NCBI GenBank assembly: GCA_947502835.1
Contig: CANNBJ010000001.1
Span: forward strand, 186,001 to 250,000
Direction: 5' to 3'
Source of the DNA: Bdellovibrionales bacterium
Lineage (GTDB): Bacteria; Bdellovibrionota; UBA1018; CAIMNF01
DNA length: 64,000 bases
Positions 43,158-52,817 of the stretch are shown one piece after another. Numbering within the stretch: the first letter of the stretch is position 1; every line of letters starts with the position of its first letter. Position numbers and translations under genes: made by a program. The notes beneath the pieces are model-generated. The model saw only the letters and a program-made list of their open reading frames with translations. It made no database searches and had not been told where the DNA came from.

Positions 43158-43820
43158 TCAGGCGACTCCTTTTTTGCTTCGAAGCACGCTCTCTGCAAGC
43201 CACTCCTCAAGACGTGCCAGCTGGACGGGGTCGGTTTCTGTGAATTGAACCCGTCGCGGATCCTTCGGGTCCGCGAGAACCTTGCAGGATACTTGTACGT
43301 TTTCCCGAAGATCGGGATGGCTGATGAAAATGGTGCATTTTTGGGAGATGAAGGCCAGGGGAACCGGACGCTTCAATTTCATCCCGCCCATGGACACGTC
43401 TTCCGTGGTGTTGCGGTAACTGTGGGCCCCCGTGATCAAGACAACCCGGAACTCGGTGGAAAAGCGGGGTGTGGCACGCCGGTCCTTGTCGCTGTACCTG
43501 CGATCCTCGTGGGGAACCCGGCGATCTTCCACGGGCTTGGCAACCGGGCCCGTAGGAAGAGGAGGAGGCGAAGCCCTCGGCGGGGCGTGTTCAGGTTGAT
43601 TCGAGCCAAGAATGGCGGGGGCTGCTGCATGGGGTGGCGGCCCGATTCTGGACTCGGAGGGGGGGGCTGCGTATTTCACGGCCTCCTCCTTCAGAAACCA
43701 CTCTTCGTGGTGTTTCAGGATGCTTTGGAGGCATTCCGCTGAATGGGCATCATGGACGATGATGGATTCAGTTGGATTGCTTTGGTTGATAAAGGTCCAG
43801 GACCGGCCTGATGTTTTCAT
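43158..43820 (-). CDS. PilZ-domain protein
   Basis: 220 residues. The C-terminal half is a PilZ domain, RRATPRFSTEFRV followed by TEDVSMGGMKL, giving the RxxxR and (D/N)xSxxG-type c-di-GMP-binding motifs. The N-terminal 65 residues form a small domain also seen before PilZ in predatory and gliding bacteria. A Pro-rich linker separates the two. It is probably a c-di-GMP receptor. The upstream 167 bp is AT-rich and should hold its promoter; it also separates it from the Glt-like operon. Confidence 0.88.
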   Translation of the reverse strand: MKTSGRSWTFINQSNPTESIIVHDAHSAECLQSILKHHEEWFLKEEAVKYAAPPSESRIGPPPHAAAPAILGSNQPEHAPPRASPPPLPTGPVAKPVEDRRVPHEDRRYSDKDRRATPRFSTEFRVVLITGAHSYRNTTEDVSMGGMKLKRPVPLAFISQKCTIFISHPDLRENVQVSCKVLADPKDPRRVQFTETDPVQLARLEEWLAESVLRSKKGVA

Positions 43821-43987
43821 ATCTAGAATCAGTTTACCGGAAACATTACCCGATTGAAATAGTCAAAAAATGATTTTGATTGTAAAACTACGTTAATACT
43901 TGTTGTAAAATCAAGCATTTGAATGAAATCAATGAAGCAAAAAAAAACGACGAGGAAGATTTTATAAACTAAATAAGTTTAAAAAAA

Positions 43988-45784
43988 TCAGGTGCGCTTT
44001 CCCTGGAATACGAAAGGATAGATGACCGTGGTGGGTAATCCATTGGGAGACTTTGGAAAATTCATTCCCTGGATGACTTCGAGCACGCACGTCTTCAGAT
44101 TCGCCGATTCGAGGGTCGCCTTGTAAATCTGGGCACTGATCACGCTCCCTGTGGGGGTGATCTGCCATTTGTAGACCACGCGGCCTTGAAGGTTCGGACT
44201 TGAAATCAACCCGCGCTCATAACACGTGCGAATCTGCGATCGGTAGGAGTTGATGATTCTTCTGACGGTCTCACGATCAAGTCCTCCACCCGCCACAGAG
44301 AAGTCCCCTCCCTCGGTGGATCCGAGTGAGGATGCACCCTTGGAGGCGGTGCCCGTGAATCCTCCCGGCTCCCCTGAGCCATTGGTGTCCGTCCCGAGGC
44401 TCAAACCGGATTGAGCTCCTGATCTTGCGATCAGCCCTGTCGAATTTGGATTCGGCTTGGAGATTCCCGAAAGAGTGGTGGATGCGGAACTCAAGCTTTG
44501 CTCAGCAGGCTGCTTTGAGTTGGATCCGCCTGTTTTTCCACTTCCGAGAACCCCGGACGGGGGAGTCTTCAGAACAATCTGAGGGTTGTCACTTCCGGTT
44601 GCGGCCTCCCTGACGACCGCCTCGTTCATGAGTTGATCAGCTCTGATGCCCGGGCCCTTTTTTGCCGCTTTCGAGAGGGCACCAAGAATTCCGACTTGAT
44701 TCACATTCTTCACAGGAGCTTCTGAGTTCAATCCGGCTTTCGGGGCGGCCTCCGGTGCTTTGACAACCTTCGCCTGCACGGCTTTGCTCGGCGCACTCGG
44801 CTTGGGCGTTTTCACGATGGGATCGGGTTTTTTTGCGGGAGGAGCCTTTGGAGCGGTCTTTTGAACTTCCTTTGTGGGCTCCTCGACGGGGACAGGCTCC
44901 TTTTTCACCTCCGGGAGCGGTACCGGCACGGGTGTGGGCTTGGCAGGAGTCTCAACCCTGGCAACCCGGGGGAGTTCAGGTTCCTTCTCCACTTCGGCAG
45001 GGATCAGATTCGAGCGCACGATCAGGAGGAGCAGAAGGACAAGAAGCAGGATGCCGATGGTAAGGCGCTTGAGCAGCTTGTTCCCCCAAAAATCCCGTGG
45101 AATCGGGGGGGCAACGACTTCCTCAACAAAGCGGATGTAAAAATCCCTCCCGTTCCACTTCACCTGGAGAAAGTCGGCAGGTCGAAGGGGAAGGATCTCG
45201 TTGGCTGTGATCTTCCTTCCGGAAAGAATCAGCTCGGCGCCCGGCATCTCCGAGAGAAGAATGTTGATGATGTTTTCCGTCTTCAGTTTCGGGTGCTCAA
45301 TCCGGAAGCTCTTGAATTCACGGCTCAGCGATTCGACCTTCTGGTTCTTCTTCTCGATCGGGAAATGCCGGATCTCCTCGATTGCTCCCGAATCAGTCCT
45401 GACTTGCACGAATTCAATCAGATCCGGATCGGAGAAGGAACGCTTGCCGAGGTTTTCAACAATTTGCCCTCCGATCATCTCGCTGGATTCGAGAACGCTG
45501 TCGATCACACGGAATGAAAGATCCCCGATCGTGATCGGTGTTTTCCCGAGAACCACGCCTTCTGCGTTTTCCTCGGACGCCGAAACATCCACAATCGACC
45601 AATTTCCCTTGGAAGAATCGAACACACCGCTTCCGAGCCATTCCACGATGAAGTGCACCGCCTTGATTCCGGGTGCGCGCAAAACCACGTCGCAGGTCGG
45701 CGATCTGCCAATGATCAAGAGGGGTTTGGTGAGTTGGGTTGTTGCAATTTCCAGTGTGTTGCGCGACAGAGTCAGGATTTTCAT
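43988..45784 (-). CDS. FHA-TM-AgmX/PglI (TonB-like) protein, GltG-like
   Basis: 598 residues. N-terminal forkhead-associated domain (GRSPTCDVV at 26-34), a cytoplasmic middle part, one membrane helix (about 240-260, IGILLLVLLLLLIV), a Pro/Lys/Ala-rich periplasmic linker, a Gly/Ser-rich stretch, and a C-terminal AgmX/PglI-type domain (TCYERGL, GRVVYKWQITPTGSV). This layout is that of inner-membrane GltG/GltJ-type proteins of the Myxococcus gliding machine, which link the TolQR-like motor to outer parts. It is the last gene of the operon, 18 bp after the small secreted protein. Confidence 0.87.
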   Translation of the reverse strand: MKILTLSRNTLEIATTQLTKPLLIIGRSPTCDVVLRAPGIKAVHFIVEWLGSGVFDSSKGNWSIVDVSASEENAEGVVLGKTPITIGDLSFRVIDSVLESSEMIGGQIVENLGKRSFSDPDLIEFVQVRTDSGAIEEIRHFPIEKKNQKVESLSREFKSFRIEHPKLKTENIINILLSEMPGAELILSGRKITANEILPLRPADFLQVKWNGRDFYIRFVEEVVAPPIPRDFWGNKLLKRLTIGILLLVLLLLLIVRSNLIPAEVEKEPELPRVARVETPAKPTPVPVPLPEVKKEPVPVEEPTKEVQKTAPKAPPAKKPDPIVKTPKPSAPSKAVQAKVVKAPEAAPKAGLNSEAPVKNVNQVGILGALSKAAKKGPGIRADQLMNEAVVREAATGSDNPQIVLKTPPSGVLGSGKTGGSNSKQPAEQSLSSASTTLSGISKPNPNSTGLIARSGAQSGLSLGTDTNGSGEPGGFTGTASKGASSLGSTEGGDFSVAGGGLDRETVRRIINSYRSQIRTCYERGLISSPNLQGRVVYKWQITPTGSVISAQIYKATLESANLKTCVLEVIQGMNFPKSPNGLPTTVIYPFVFQGKRT

Positions 45785-45802
45785 ACTCTCGTTTCCTCTT
45801 CT

Positions 45803-46069
45803 TTATTTTACGATCTTTGGTGACGACAGCCTTGGCCTTCTGCTGCGATCGCTCGAGTGGAAGTCGTTGAAATTCTTCCGGTCATACAAAACAGCCCCGA
45901 GGTCGGTGGTATCCGAGTCAAGCTGAAGAAACAGTTCGGGAGCCTTTTTCTCTCCTTCGATCACATCCGCCTCAAAGTCCATCACCTCGTTCTTTGGTGC
46001 GGAGATGGCGTTGAAGGGGAATCCAAGGGAGCAAAACAATAGAACGAGGAAGAGAGATGCGGAATTCAT
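45803..46069 (-). CDS. Small exported protein of the Glt-like operon
   Basis: 88 residues with a signal peptide (cleavage near AISA-PK). The mature part has the segment MDFEADVIEGEKKAPELFLQ, which I associate with short proteins next to gliding-type TolQ/ExbD clusters, and a basic Arg-rich end. It overlaps the 1034-residue TPR gene by four bases (ATGA). Function unknown; the position implies a periplasmic accessory of the machine. Confidence 0.82.
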   Translation of the reverse strand: MNSASLFLVLLFCSLGFPFNAISAPKNEVMDFEADVIEGEKKAPELFLQLDSDTTDLGAVLYDRKNFNDFHSSDRSRRPRLSSPKIVK

Positions 46070-49000
46070 TGGTTCTCCTTCAAATCGGCTTTCACCATTT
46101 TTCTCCAGGCATCAATGACTGGCTTTTGCGAGCTTTTCTCCAATTCATCCAAAACATAGACCTTCAAGGCGGCGTTCGGGTTCAGGTACAAAAGAATTCC
46201 CGCTCGGATGAAAAAGAAGTCCCCATCCTCCTTCACAAGGGTGGGTCGATAATAGTCGAGCAAACCGAGGGCCCCGAGTTGATTGCCGGATTCAATTTGC
46301 TTGTGCACCACCTCCAACTTCTGTCGATACACATTGGGCCAGGGCCAATCACTCATGTCGGGAGAAGGAAGCACCCGAGCCTCAAGAGCGGCGGATGTTT
46401 TGCCCATTTCCTCTTGAATGCCCTTCACAAGCGTTTCGAACTCTTTCGACTGTTGCAGGAATCCATCCGCAGCGGACTTCAGTCCGGTTTGATATTCTTT
46501 GACCTGCTCGGGGGTCAGCTCCTTGGGAATCGGGGAACTCAGGATGAAGTCGGCGACCTGGGATTCCAGTTGTCGTGCGCGATCGAGGACCCTCAATCGG
46601 ATTTCCTGGGGCTTTCCCTTGATTGTTTTCAGGATCTGGCCGCGGATCGACTGAACGCTTTCGATGTTGGTCTGCATGACCTTGGCCTGTTTTTCCGTGG
46701 AAAGCTTTTCCAAGGCCGGAAACTTCACAGCGTTCATCTGGGTCTCTATGGCAAGCGGGGAGTCCTGGATCTTTTCGGAGAAGGGATAGTCTTTCCCGAG
46801 AAGTTGCTCAAGCTCGGGGGTTCGAACCAGTTGGCGACGATCGTTCGCAATCCGGATCGCCAGCCCCGCAATGGTCCTTTCGGAGTCGGTGAGGATTTTC
46901 CGGTTGGTCTGGGCGTACCCGATGACGGTTTGTGGACTCGAAAGAGCGAACAAACCGAGGAAATACTCTCTTTCCGAGGGCTTCAGAGCGGAGATGTCCT
47001 GATTGGTGAAATTTCCCCCTTGGAAAACCTTGGAGAGGAACTTGCGCTGCTGCCATTCATGGGACGGGCGCGCCTCCTGAATGGTTTTGGCAAAAGAGGA
47101 GGCAAGTTCGTAATTCGCGCCATCCACCAGGGTGGTCCAAAGCTCGACCCGGATCGGCTCATAGACAGGGAGTTGGGATTCTTCCTTGGAGAGCTTTTCG
47201 AGGCCCTCGGCAACCTCGGCGTAGAGCTTCTCGGAAATGAGGTACCGGAAGAAATCCACACGGGCAATGCTGACTTTACCAAGGTCCCGGCAGTAGCCGA
47301 TGAATGTATTGAGGTAGGAGCGATACTGTTCAAGGTCCTTTTTGGATTTTGCCTTCATGGCAAGCTGAAGTGCGGACTCCCGATGGAGTTCGATGACTTT
47401 AGACCCGGAGGAGATGTAAGTTTCGCCGCGTTTGTCACCCAGGACCGACTCAAACTCGTTGAGTTTGAACCTTGCGTATTGAAGACGGTAGAAGTGGTCC
47501 TCGGAGGGAGCCCGGTTCATGATCTCCATCAAAATCGGGAGCGCGTTTTTCTCACGATTCAGATCCATCTCATTCTGCGTGTAGAGTTCGGCTGCGGAAA
47601 CCCACTGCTTGGAATCGGGATATTTTTTGAGGAAATCAGGGAGTCGCTTTGATTTCTTTTCCACCCATTTCTTGGATTCCGGACCCTTTCCGGATTGCTT
47701 GATGAAAATCTCGATTGCGGCAATCTGATCCAGGTACGCTCGCTCCCCGAGGTGGGAGAGTTTCTTGTCCTGATCCGCAATGATGATGTCAGACACCTGG
47801 TCCACACAGGACCAATCCTTCACCTCGAGACACACATCGGTCCAAAGTGCGATGATTGAAGGATGATTCTTCTTTTTGTTGAAATACCGATGATAAAATG
47901 AAAACTGGGTCTTCAGCGCAGAGGCAAGATCCGCTTGAGTCAATGCTTCGTTCAACTTGACCCGGCCTGCAAACGAGTCGATGTATGACTTCATGATGGA
48001 CTGGGTCTCGTTTTCGATCTCGGCTTCGAATTTCGGGAACACGGTAAGGAAACTCTTCGGGTTCAATTTCCCGAGTCCGTCCCATACCCGCTTGAATGCC
48101 TCCATGTGTGCCCTGGAGGCGTAGATCTTCCGTTGGACCCTGAGATTCGCGATCAGATAGTCCAAACGTTTCTCGGGGTTTTTTTCAAGGGTCAGCAATC
48201 GTTCCACAATGATCCCGTGCTGGGCAGCCAGACCGGAGGCCTCAAGATTGGGCCGGACCTCGGCAAGGAAATTCGCTCTCTCTGAAGGAATGATCAGATC
48301 CATTTCCGCATGCTTGATGGAACCCATCACGTCCGGTTGGTGGGTCACGAGATAGGCGAGGTCCCGCATTGCATCTTTCCCGACGCCGGAGCGCGAGTTG
48401 GATCGTGCAACCCGGGCAAGGTATTGTTCGGCAAGACTGATTTTTTCAAGATTGATCATGCACCAACCGAGCTTGTAATAGGCCAATTCCTGCCACTCAG
48501 GGGTCATCTTGGAATAATAGGTTTGATAATAGGTGGCGGCGTCCTGGAATTTTCCGCGCTCGAAAAGGTCCTCCGCAATCAGAAGACCGATTCTTCCCGC
48601 ACGGTCCTTCGGTGGGTTCAGCTTGAGAACCTCATAAAAGGAGGCCATTGCCTCGGGTGTCTGGTCGAGATAGAGGTAGGCACTGCCCTTCATGTCGTAG
48701 GCCTTCCACGTTTCCTCTTTGGTCTTGACCGGCGATTTCAGAACCTCGTCCGCATCCTTGATCGCTGCATTCAGGTAGCGTTTGATCTCGTCACTCAAGG
48801 TGTTGGACTTTGACATCAGCAGGATCTGCTTTGCATACAGATTCAGGGCTGCAGCGTGATTGGTCAGCATCTGGTTCCTGCTCGGTCCCGGAGGGAGCTT
48901 GCGAAGCAGCAACGAGAGACTTGAGATGGTCTGAGCCGACTGTTTGAGAGCTTCGGAGTCGAGCCGGCGTTCATCAATGATCGACTTTGAGCGGTTCTGA

Positions 49001-49170
49001 TTCTTGTTCTTGAACTGGCTTTCTTTCGGTGTGGGAGTCGGGGTCGGGGTGCTTCCCGCGTCCTTGCCAACGAGGAAATCCGCCTTCATTGATTTTTGGG
49101 CGTCCGCGAAGGCCTGATCCCCGAGTAGTCCCAGCATGAATCCCATGCAGATTACTTTTCTTTGTTGCAC
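46066..49170 (-). CDS. Large periplasmic TPR protein, Glt-like
   Basis: 1034 residues with a signal peptide (cleavage near AFA-DA), a short TPTPTPTPK spacer, and then almost entirely helical repeats, including TPR units around residues 165-260 (AYLYLDQTPEAMASFYEVL; YYKLGWCMINLEKISLAEQY). No membrane anchor after the signal. It resembles the large TPR proteins (GltD/GltI type) that connect inner- and outer-membrane parts of the gliding complex. It overlaps the preceding TPR gene by 19 bases and the next small gene by four. Confidence 0.86.
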   Translation of the reverse strand: MQQRKVICMGFMLGLLGDQAFADAQKSMKADFLVGKDAGSTPTPTPTPKESQFKNKNQNRSKSIIDERRLDSEALKQSAQTISSLSLLLRKLPPGPSRNQMLTNHAAALNLYAKQILLMSKSNTLSDEIKRYLNAAIKDADEVLKSPVKTKEETWKAYDMKGSAYLYLDQTPEAMASFYEVLKLNPPKDRAGRIGLLIAEDLFERGKFQDAATYYQTYYSKMTPEWQELAYYKLGWCMINLEKISLAEQYLARVARSNSRSGVGKDAMRDLAYLVTHQPDVMGSIKHAEMDLIIPSERANFLAEVRPNLEASGLAAQHGIIVERLLTLEKNPEKRLDYLIANLRVQRKIYASRAHMEAFKRVWDGLGKLNPKSFLTVFPKFEAEIENETQSIMKSYIDSFAGRVKLNEALTQADLASALKTQFSFYHRYFNKKKNHPSIIALWTDVCLEVKDWSCVDQVSDIIIADQDKKLSHLGERAYLDQIAAIEIFIKQSGKGPESKKWVEKKSKRLPDFLKKYPDSKQWVSAAELYTQNEMDLNREKNALPILMEIMNRAPSEDHFYRLQYARFKLNEFESVLGDKRGETYISSGSKVIELHRESALQLAMKAKSKKDLEQYRSYLNTFIGYCRDLGKVSIARVDFFRYLISEKLYAEVAEGLEKLSKEESQLPVYEPIRVELWTTLVDGANYELASSFAKTIQEARPSHEWQQRKFLSKVFQGGNFTNQDISALKPSEREYFLGLFALSSPQTVIGYAQTNRKILTDSERTIAGLAIRIANDRRQLVRTPELEQLLGKDYPFSEKIQDSPLAIETQMNAVKFPALEKLSTEKQAKVMQTNIESVQSIRGQILKTIKGKPQEIRLRVLDRARQLESQVADFILSSPIPKELTPEQVKEYQTGLKSAADGFLQQSKEFETLVKGIQEEMGKTSAALEARVLPSPDMSDWPWPNVYRQKLEVVHKQIESGNQLGALGLLDYYRPTLVKEDGDFFFIRAGILLYLNPNAALKVYVLDELEKSSQKPVIDAWRKMVKADLKENQ

Positions 49171-50333
49171 AGGCTTTCTCCAATCAGAACATGTTTCCCG
49201 ATCTCATCCAGCCATTCCTCGCTTGAGTCTGCGGGCCAGACCTCCAAATCCATCTTGAGAAGGTCATCGCGGCTTTTCAGGGATTCAACCGGCTTCAATA
49301 CTGCCGAGGTGTCGCTCACCTTGGCAAGATGCGCGTAGGCAAGAATCGTCTTGAGGTCCGAGAGAATCACCGGTTTTTGTTTCTCATAGACTCGGCTGAG
49401 TGCTTCAACGATCTCTTTTTGTTCATTCAAGCGATCCGCAGGGGGGACAATGGCGTTCAGGTCGGTGGGCTTTGGTTTTTGCTGCGAAAGACTCCAGAGC
49501 AAGGCAGTGGTGATGTCCTTGCCAACCCAATCCTTGATCGTTCCCTTGGAGAGTTTTTCCTCGTAAGCCCTCATTTCGGCATTCACCTGATTCAGGTCAT
49601 CCTCCCGGCAAAGCCGTTTGAAGAGGTAGCTTTGGATCAAATAGGACTCGGTCGGCAAATAAGTGGAGAAATAGCCGGATCTTTGAGATGCGATCGCACC
49701 GAGTGCAATGTCGACACGGCCGGCTTTGAATGCCGCCCACATCTTCTCGAAAAGAACCTGGCGGATGTGTGGATACGCGGTGTTGATCCACTGGTAGACT
49801 TCCATGGATTCATCAAAGCGCTTCGCCCCGTAGAGGGCCCGCCCCATGGTGTGGAAAACGTAGGGGAGAATGATTCTCGCATCAGGACGGGAGCGGAGCA
49901 TGCCCTTCAACTTTTTTGCAACAGTTTGCGCTTCTGCAAAGGCCTCTTCATACTTGCCTGCAAGCATCAGGGTATCGGCCTTTTCCAATTGAAGATCGAT
50001 CTCGTTTTTCCCGGAAGAGTTCCGAGCATTCCAAAACGAGATCAGATCATAGCCGACCCGGTCGGAGTTTTGAGAGATCAGGTTTTTGATCTCAAACCAC
50101 TCGGAATGGCTCATTTTCTGCCCGTATGCCTTCCTCACGAAGACCCGGAATCCGAGAAAGTCCTTTGCGAAGATCAGTTTTTTCGCCTGGAGGGAGAGTT
50201 TCGGACGGGGCGCGGACTTGCCCGCGGGTTTTTGCGCCGGTGCTTTCGCCTTGGGACTTGCTGCCTGTGCGGAGGGCGACTGAAAAGCTGTGAGTGTCAC
50301 GAGCATGCCGATAGCCAGGCCTTTTTGAATCAT
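49152..50333 (-). CDS. Periplasmic TPR protein, GltE/AglT-like
   Basis: 393 residues with a signal peptide (cleavage near AQA-AS), an Ala/Lys/Pro-rich segment (to about residue 45), then helical repeats such as ADTLMLAGKYEEAFAEAQTV and MGRALYGAKRFDESMEVYQW. Overlaps exbD-2 by four bases and the large TPR gene by 19. The assignment to the GltE/AglT role is by gene order and domain type, not by close sequence recognition. Confidence 0.85.
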   Translation of the reverse strand: MIQKGLAIGMLVTLTAFQSPSAQAASPKAKAPAQKPAGKSAPRPKLSLQAKKLIFAKDFLGFRVFVRKAYGQKMSHSEWFEIKNLISQNSDRVGYDLISFWNARNSSGKNEIDLQLEKADTLMLAGKYEEAFAEAQTVAKKLKGMLRSRPDARIILPYVFHTMGRALYGAKRFDESMEVYQWINTAYPHIRQVLFEKMWAAFKAGRVDIALGAIASQRSGYFSTYLPTESYLIQSYLFKRLCREDDLNQVNAEMRAYEEKLSKGTIKDWVGKDITTALLWSLSQQKPKPTDLNAIVPPADRLNEQKEIVEALSRVYEKQKPVILSDLKTILAYAHLAKVSDTSAVLKPVESLKSRDDLLKMDLEVWPADSSEEWLDEIGKHVLIGESLCNKEK

Positions 50334-50812
50334 TTCTTGACCCCTTCACCCTGGGCAACAAAAAGAATGGAGTTGAAACCCATGGTCCTGAACGTTGCCA
50401 CCACATCGTAGACATCCTGGTAGGGAGTGTTTTGATCAGCGACGAGGTTCAACGGCAATACGCTTGCCTTGGACTCCTTCTGGCGCTTGGTGTATTCGTC
50501 GAAATCCGGCTTCAGGCGTGCAATGGTCGCGTCCCGTGAGGCGCCACGGAACGCATCAAGCGGGAGCGGTGCATTTGCCATGCTGAACACCACTTCATTT
50601 TTGAGGATTGCGACTCGCGGGCCCGCTTCGATTCCTTCCTTGCTTTGGCTCTTCGGGATCTTCATTCCCTCGGGGATTACAATGTCCGTTGCCCCGAAAA
50701 CCCCTCCGAGGATCAAAAAGATCACGATCATCGAGAAGACATCGATCATCGCAGTCAATTGAAGTTCAACAGGGCCTTTTTTTGGTTTTTTTGGAAGGAA
50801 TTCTGTGCTCAT
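50330..50812 (-). CDS. ExbD/TolR-family motor protein (second copy)
   Basis: 160 residues: short cytoplasmic N-terminus, one membrane helix with the proton-path Asp24 (LTAMIDVFSMIVIFL), and a periplasmic ExbD domain ending in VVATFRTMGFNSILFVAQ. With the first ExbD and the TolQ-like protein it should form a proton-driven stator like AglRQS. It overlaps both neighbours by four bases (ATGA). Confidence 0.92.
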   Translation of the reverse strand: MSTEFLPKKPKKGPVELQLTAMIDVFSMIVIFLILGGVFGATDIVIPEGMKIPKSQSKEGIEAGPRVAILKNEVVFSMANAPLPLDAFRGASRDATIARLKPDFDEYTKRQKESKASVLPLNLVADQNTPYQDVYDVVATFRTMGFNSILFVAQGEGVKK

Positions 50813-51291
50813 GGTTGATCCGCCTCGTGATAGGAAACGAGAACGATGTCCGGAAGATGCTCCCGGGCGCCGTCCATGACTGAAATCAGGGACTGATAAG
50901 GCAAGGTTCGCTCAAGAGACACTTGAAGCGTTTTCTCCTCGGGATACCGCTTTGAGAAAATCCCGACCTGCTTCCGGACTACATCGAGGAGGGTTCTCCC
51001 GTCCGCCGCGTCCTGGCTTTGTCCCGGATTCTGGCCGCCCCAGGAGAGGGTTGCGAGAAACTTGCCGTTTCCCTGACCCCTCAGGAGCAGTTTTGGATTC
51101 ATCGGTTGGGTTGCGTTTTTGCCGGTCGCAACCACCGAAGCGGCAGGAGGAAGGGTGAGCTTCGTGTACTCCATGAACGTAGTCGACATCAGAAGAAAGA
51201 AGATCACGGTCGTGAGCATGTCGAGGATCGGGACAATGTTCAGGTCCTGGACGTGCTTCTTCTTTTTCGTGTGAAGAATTTGCTCGATCAT
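50809..51291 (-). CDS. ExbD/TolR-family motor protein (first copy)
   Basis: 160 residues: cytoplasmic Lys-rich start (HTKKKKHVQDLNIVPILD), membrane helix with Asp24, and a periplasmic domain ending SLISVMDGAREHLPDIVLVS. Starts in a TAATG overlap with the TolQ-like gene. Two different ExbD proteins with one TolQ match the AglS/AglQ-AglR arrangement, where the two ExbD chains form a heterodimer. Confidence 0.92.
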   Translation of the reverse strand: MIEQILHTKKKKHVQDLNIVPILDMLTTVIFFLLMSTTFMEYTKLTLPPAASVVATGKNATQPMNPKLLLRGQGNGKFLATLSWGGQNPGQSQDAADGRTLLDVVRKQVGIFSKRYPEEKTLQVSLERTLPYQSLISVMDGAREHLPDIVLVSYHEADQP

Positions 51292-51938
51292 TACTTGTTG
51301 ACCCGTTCGGATTGTTCAATCCAGGTGATCACTTTCAATCCTGTATCCTGCGCATCGCCCACAATCGACTCTCCCTTGGAAACGCAGAGTGTGTGAATCA
51401 CCATGGCCGCGATCCCGACACAGAGTCCGGCGGCCGTTGCATACATGGCCTCTGAAATCCCAAGTCCCAGGAGCCGCGCCTTTTCAGCAGGGTCCGCATT
51501 GGCAATGGAGGCGAAGGTCTTGATCAGACCACTGATGGTTCCGAGAAGCCCAAGAAGCGTTGCCACGTTTGCGATGAGGGCCAGGTAGCCCACGCGAGTC
51601 TCGCACTTGTGGCTGACTTCCAGAACCGCGCCGCCAAGCGCCGATTTCATTGCCTCACGACCGTTTTCCACGGCGACGAGGCCCGACTTGATTACGCTCA
51701 TTTCAGGGGAGTTCGGGCGCTTGTCACAGATTTGGATTGCATCGGTGTAGCGCTTGTCCAGGATCAGGCTGCGAATGGTCACTACGGAGCCCTTCACATT
51801 GTAGGACATTCCCCAAAAAAGAACCACCAGGCGCTCAACACCGATGATCACCAAAACCGCACCTGCTGCAAAAATCAAATATGCCGCAAAGCCACCATGT
51901 TCCATCAGGACCTGTAATGCTGAAATCAAAGCCGTCAT
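51291..51938 (-). CDS. TolQ/ExbB/MotA-family proton channel protein, AglR-like
   Basis: 215 residues with three membrane helices (about 15-37, 119-142 and 160-185) and the MotA/TolQ/ExbB signature in VATLLGLLGTISGLIKTFAS and ISEAMYATAAGLCVGI, which includes the pore Thr/Ala residues. Inner-membrane stator ring protein that surrounds the ExbD pair. Second gene of the operon, 24 bp after the barrel gene. Confidence 0.94.
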   Translation of the reverse strand: MTALISALQVLMEHGGFAAYLIFAAGAVLVIIGVERLVVLFWGMSYNVKGSVVTIRSLILDKRYTDAIQICDKRPNSPEMSVIKSGLVAVENGREAMKSALGGAVLEVSHKCETRVGYLALIANVATLLGLLGTISGLIKTFASIANADPAEKARLLGLGISEAMYATAAGLCVGIAAMVIHTLCVSKGESIVGDAQDTGLKVITWIEQSERVNK

Positions 51939-51962
51939 CGTTTCCTCCTTATGACAAACGCG

Positions 51963-52697
51963 TTATAGATAAAAATTCATCCCCAATTCCGAAAGCAAGG
52001 TTCCACGGAAAGATTTTTCGTTCTGAATCACGCTCTGAATGTATCCGTAGTCGATGCAGAATCTCAAACCCATGTATTTTCCGATGAAAAACGTCTTTCC
52101 GAGCCCGAGCTTGAATCCTAATCCTGTGGTCGAGTCATACTGGATTTGGGATGCTCCCACTTTCAGGAATGTGTCACTGCGGATGATTGTATTCATTCCG
52201 AGACTGTCTTTTCCATAAAGAGGAGCCCAGAGAACCTCAAGACCAAATTGATACTTGGGGCGCGCAGCAGTGAGATTCAGGGGACCGTCAACCGACTGGA
52301 AAGAGTTCACGACACCGACAATCGGTCGCGCATTTACGATATAGAAAGGGGAAAACTGGGCATACACCTCAAGGAAATCACTGATGGCATAGCCCGGGTT
52401 TACGCTCATGGAATAGTTCGTATAAGGGCCGTCCGAAAAGTCGAGCGTGGCATAGGTTGAAACCAGAAATCTGTTGCGCTTTCTCATGGCCCTTCGTTGC
52501 ACGACACCCATGTCACGGAAGACGTTTGAGATCTCATCGTCGGAACCGATCCGGACAGTGGAATCCAGAGGCGTTTTTTCAGAGGAAGCGGGAGAGCTTG
52601 CTGCCGGAGCTCCCTGAGGTTGCGGCGCGTCTTCCGCACGCGCAAGGTGCGTGAAGTGCAGAGCCAATACAGCGGAAAACAAAGCAAACTTGCTCAT
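51963..52697 (-). CDS. Outer-membrane beta-barrel protein of the Glt-like operon
   Basis: 244 residues with a signal peptide (cleavage near ARA-ED), an Ala/Pro/Ser-rich linker, a conserved-looking segment VRIGSDDEISNVFRDMGVVQRRAMRKRNRF, and about eight predicted barrel strands ending GMNFYL. It resembles the outer-membrane barrel family encoded next to gliding-type TolQ genes in Myxococcus and Bdellovibrio. First gene of the operon and probably the outer-membrane end of the machine. A 120-bp gap upstream should hold the promoter. Confidence 0.83.
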   Translation of the reverse strand: MSKFALFSAVLALHFTHLARAEDAPQPQGAPAASSPASSEKTPLDSTVRIGSDDEISNVFRDMGVVQRRAMRKRNRFLVSTYATLDFSDGPYTNYSMSVNPGYAISDFLEVYAQFSPFYIVNARPIVGVVNSFQSVDGPLNLTAARPKYQFGLEVLWAPLYGKDSLGMNTIIRSDTFLKVGASQIQYDSTTGLGFKLGLGKTFFIGKYMGLRFCIDYGYIQSVIQNEKSFRGTLLSELGMNFYL

Positions 52698-52817
52698 TCT
52701 CTCTCCTTGAGAAGCCGGTGGTAAAGCCCTTAATGTTTTTAGTGTATTCGAGCGTTTCGGAGATGCAAGTCAAAATCCTTGCGGCCACGAGAAATTACAA
52801 AGTGAAACAGTCGGGAT

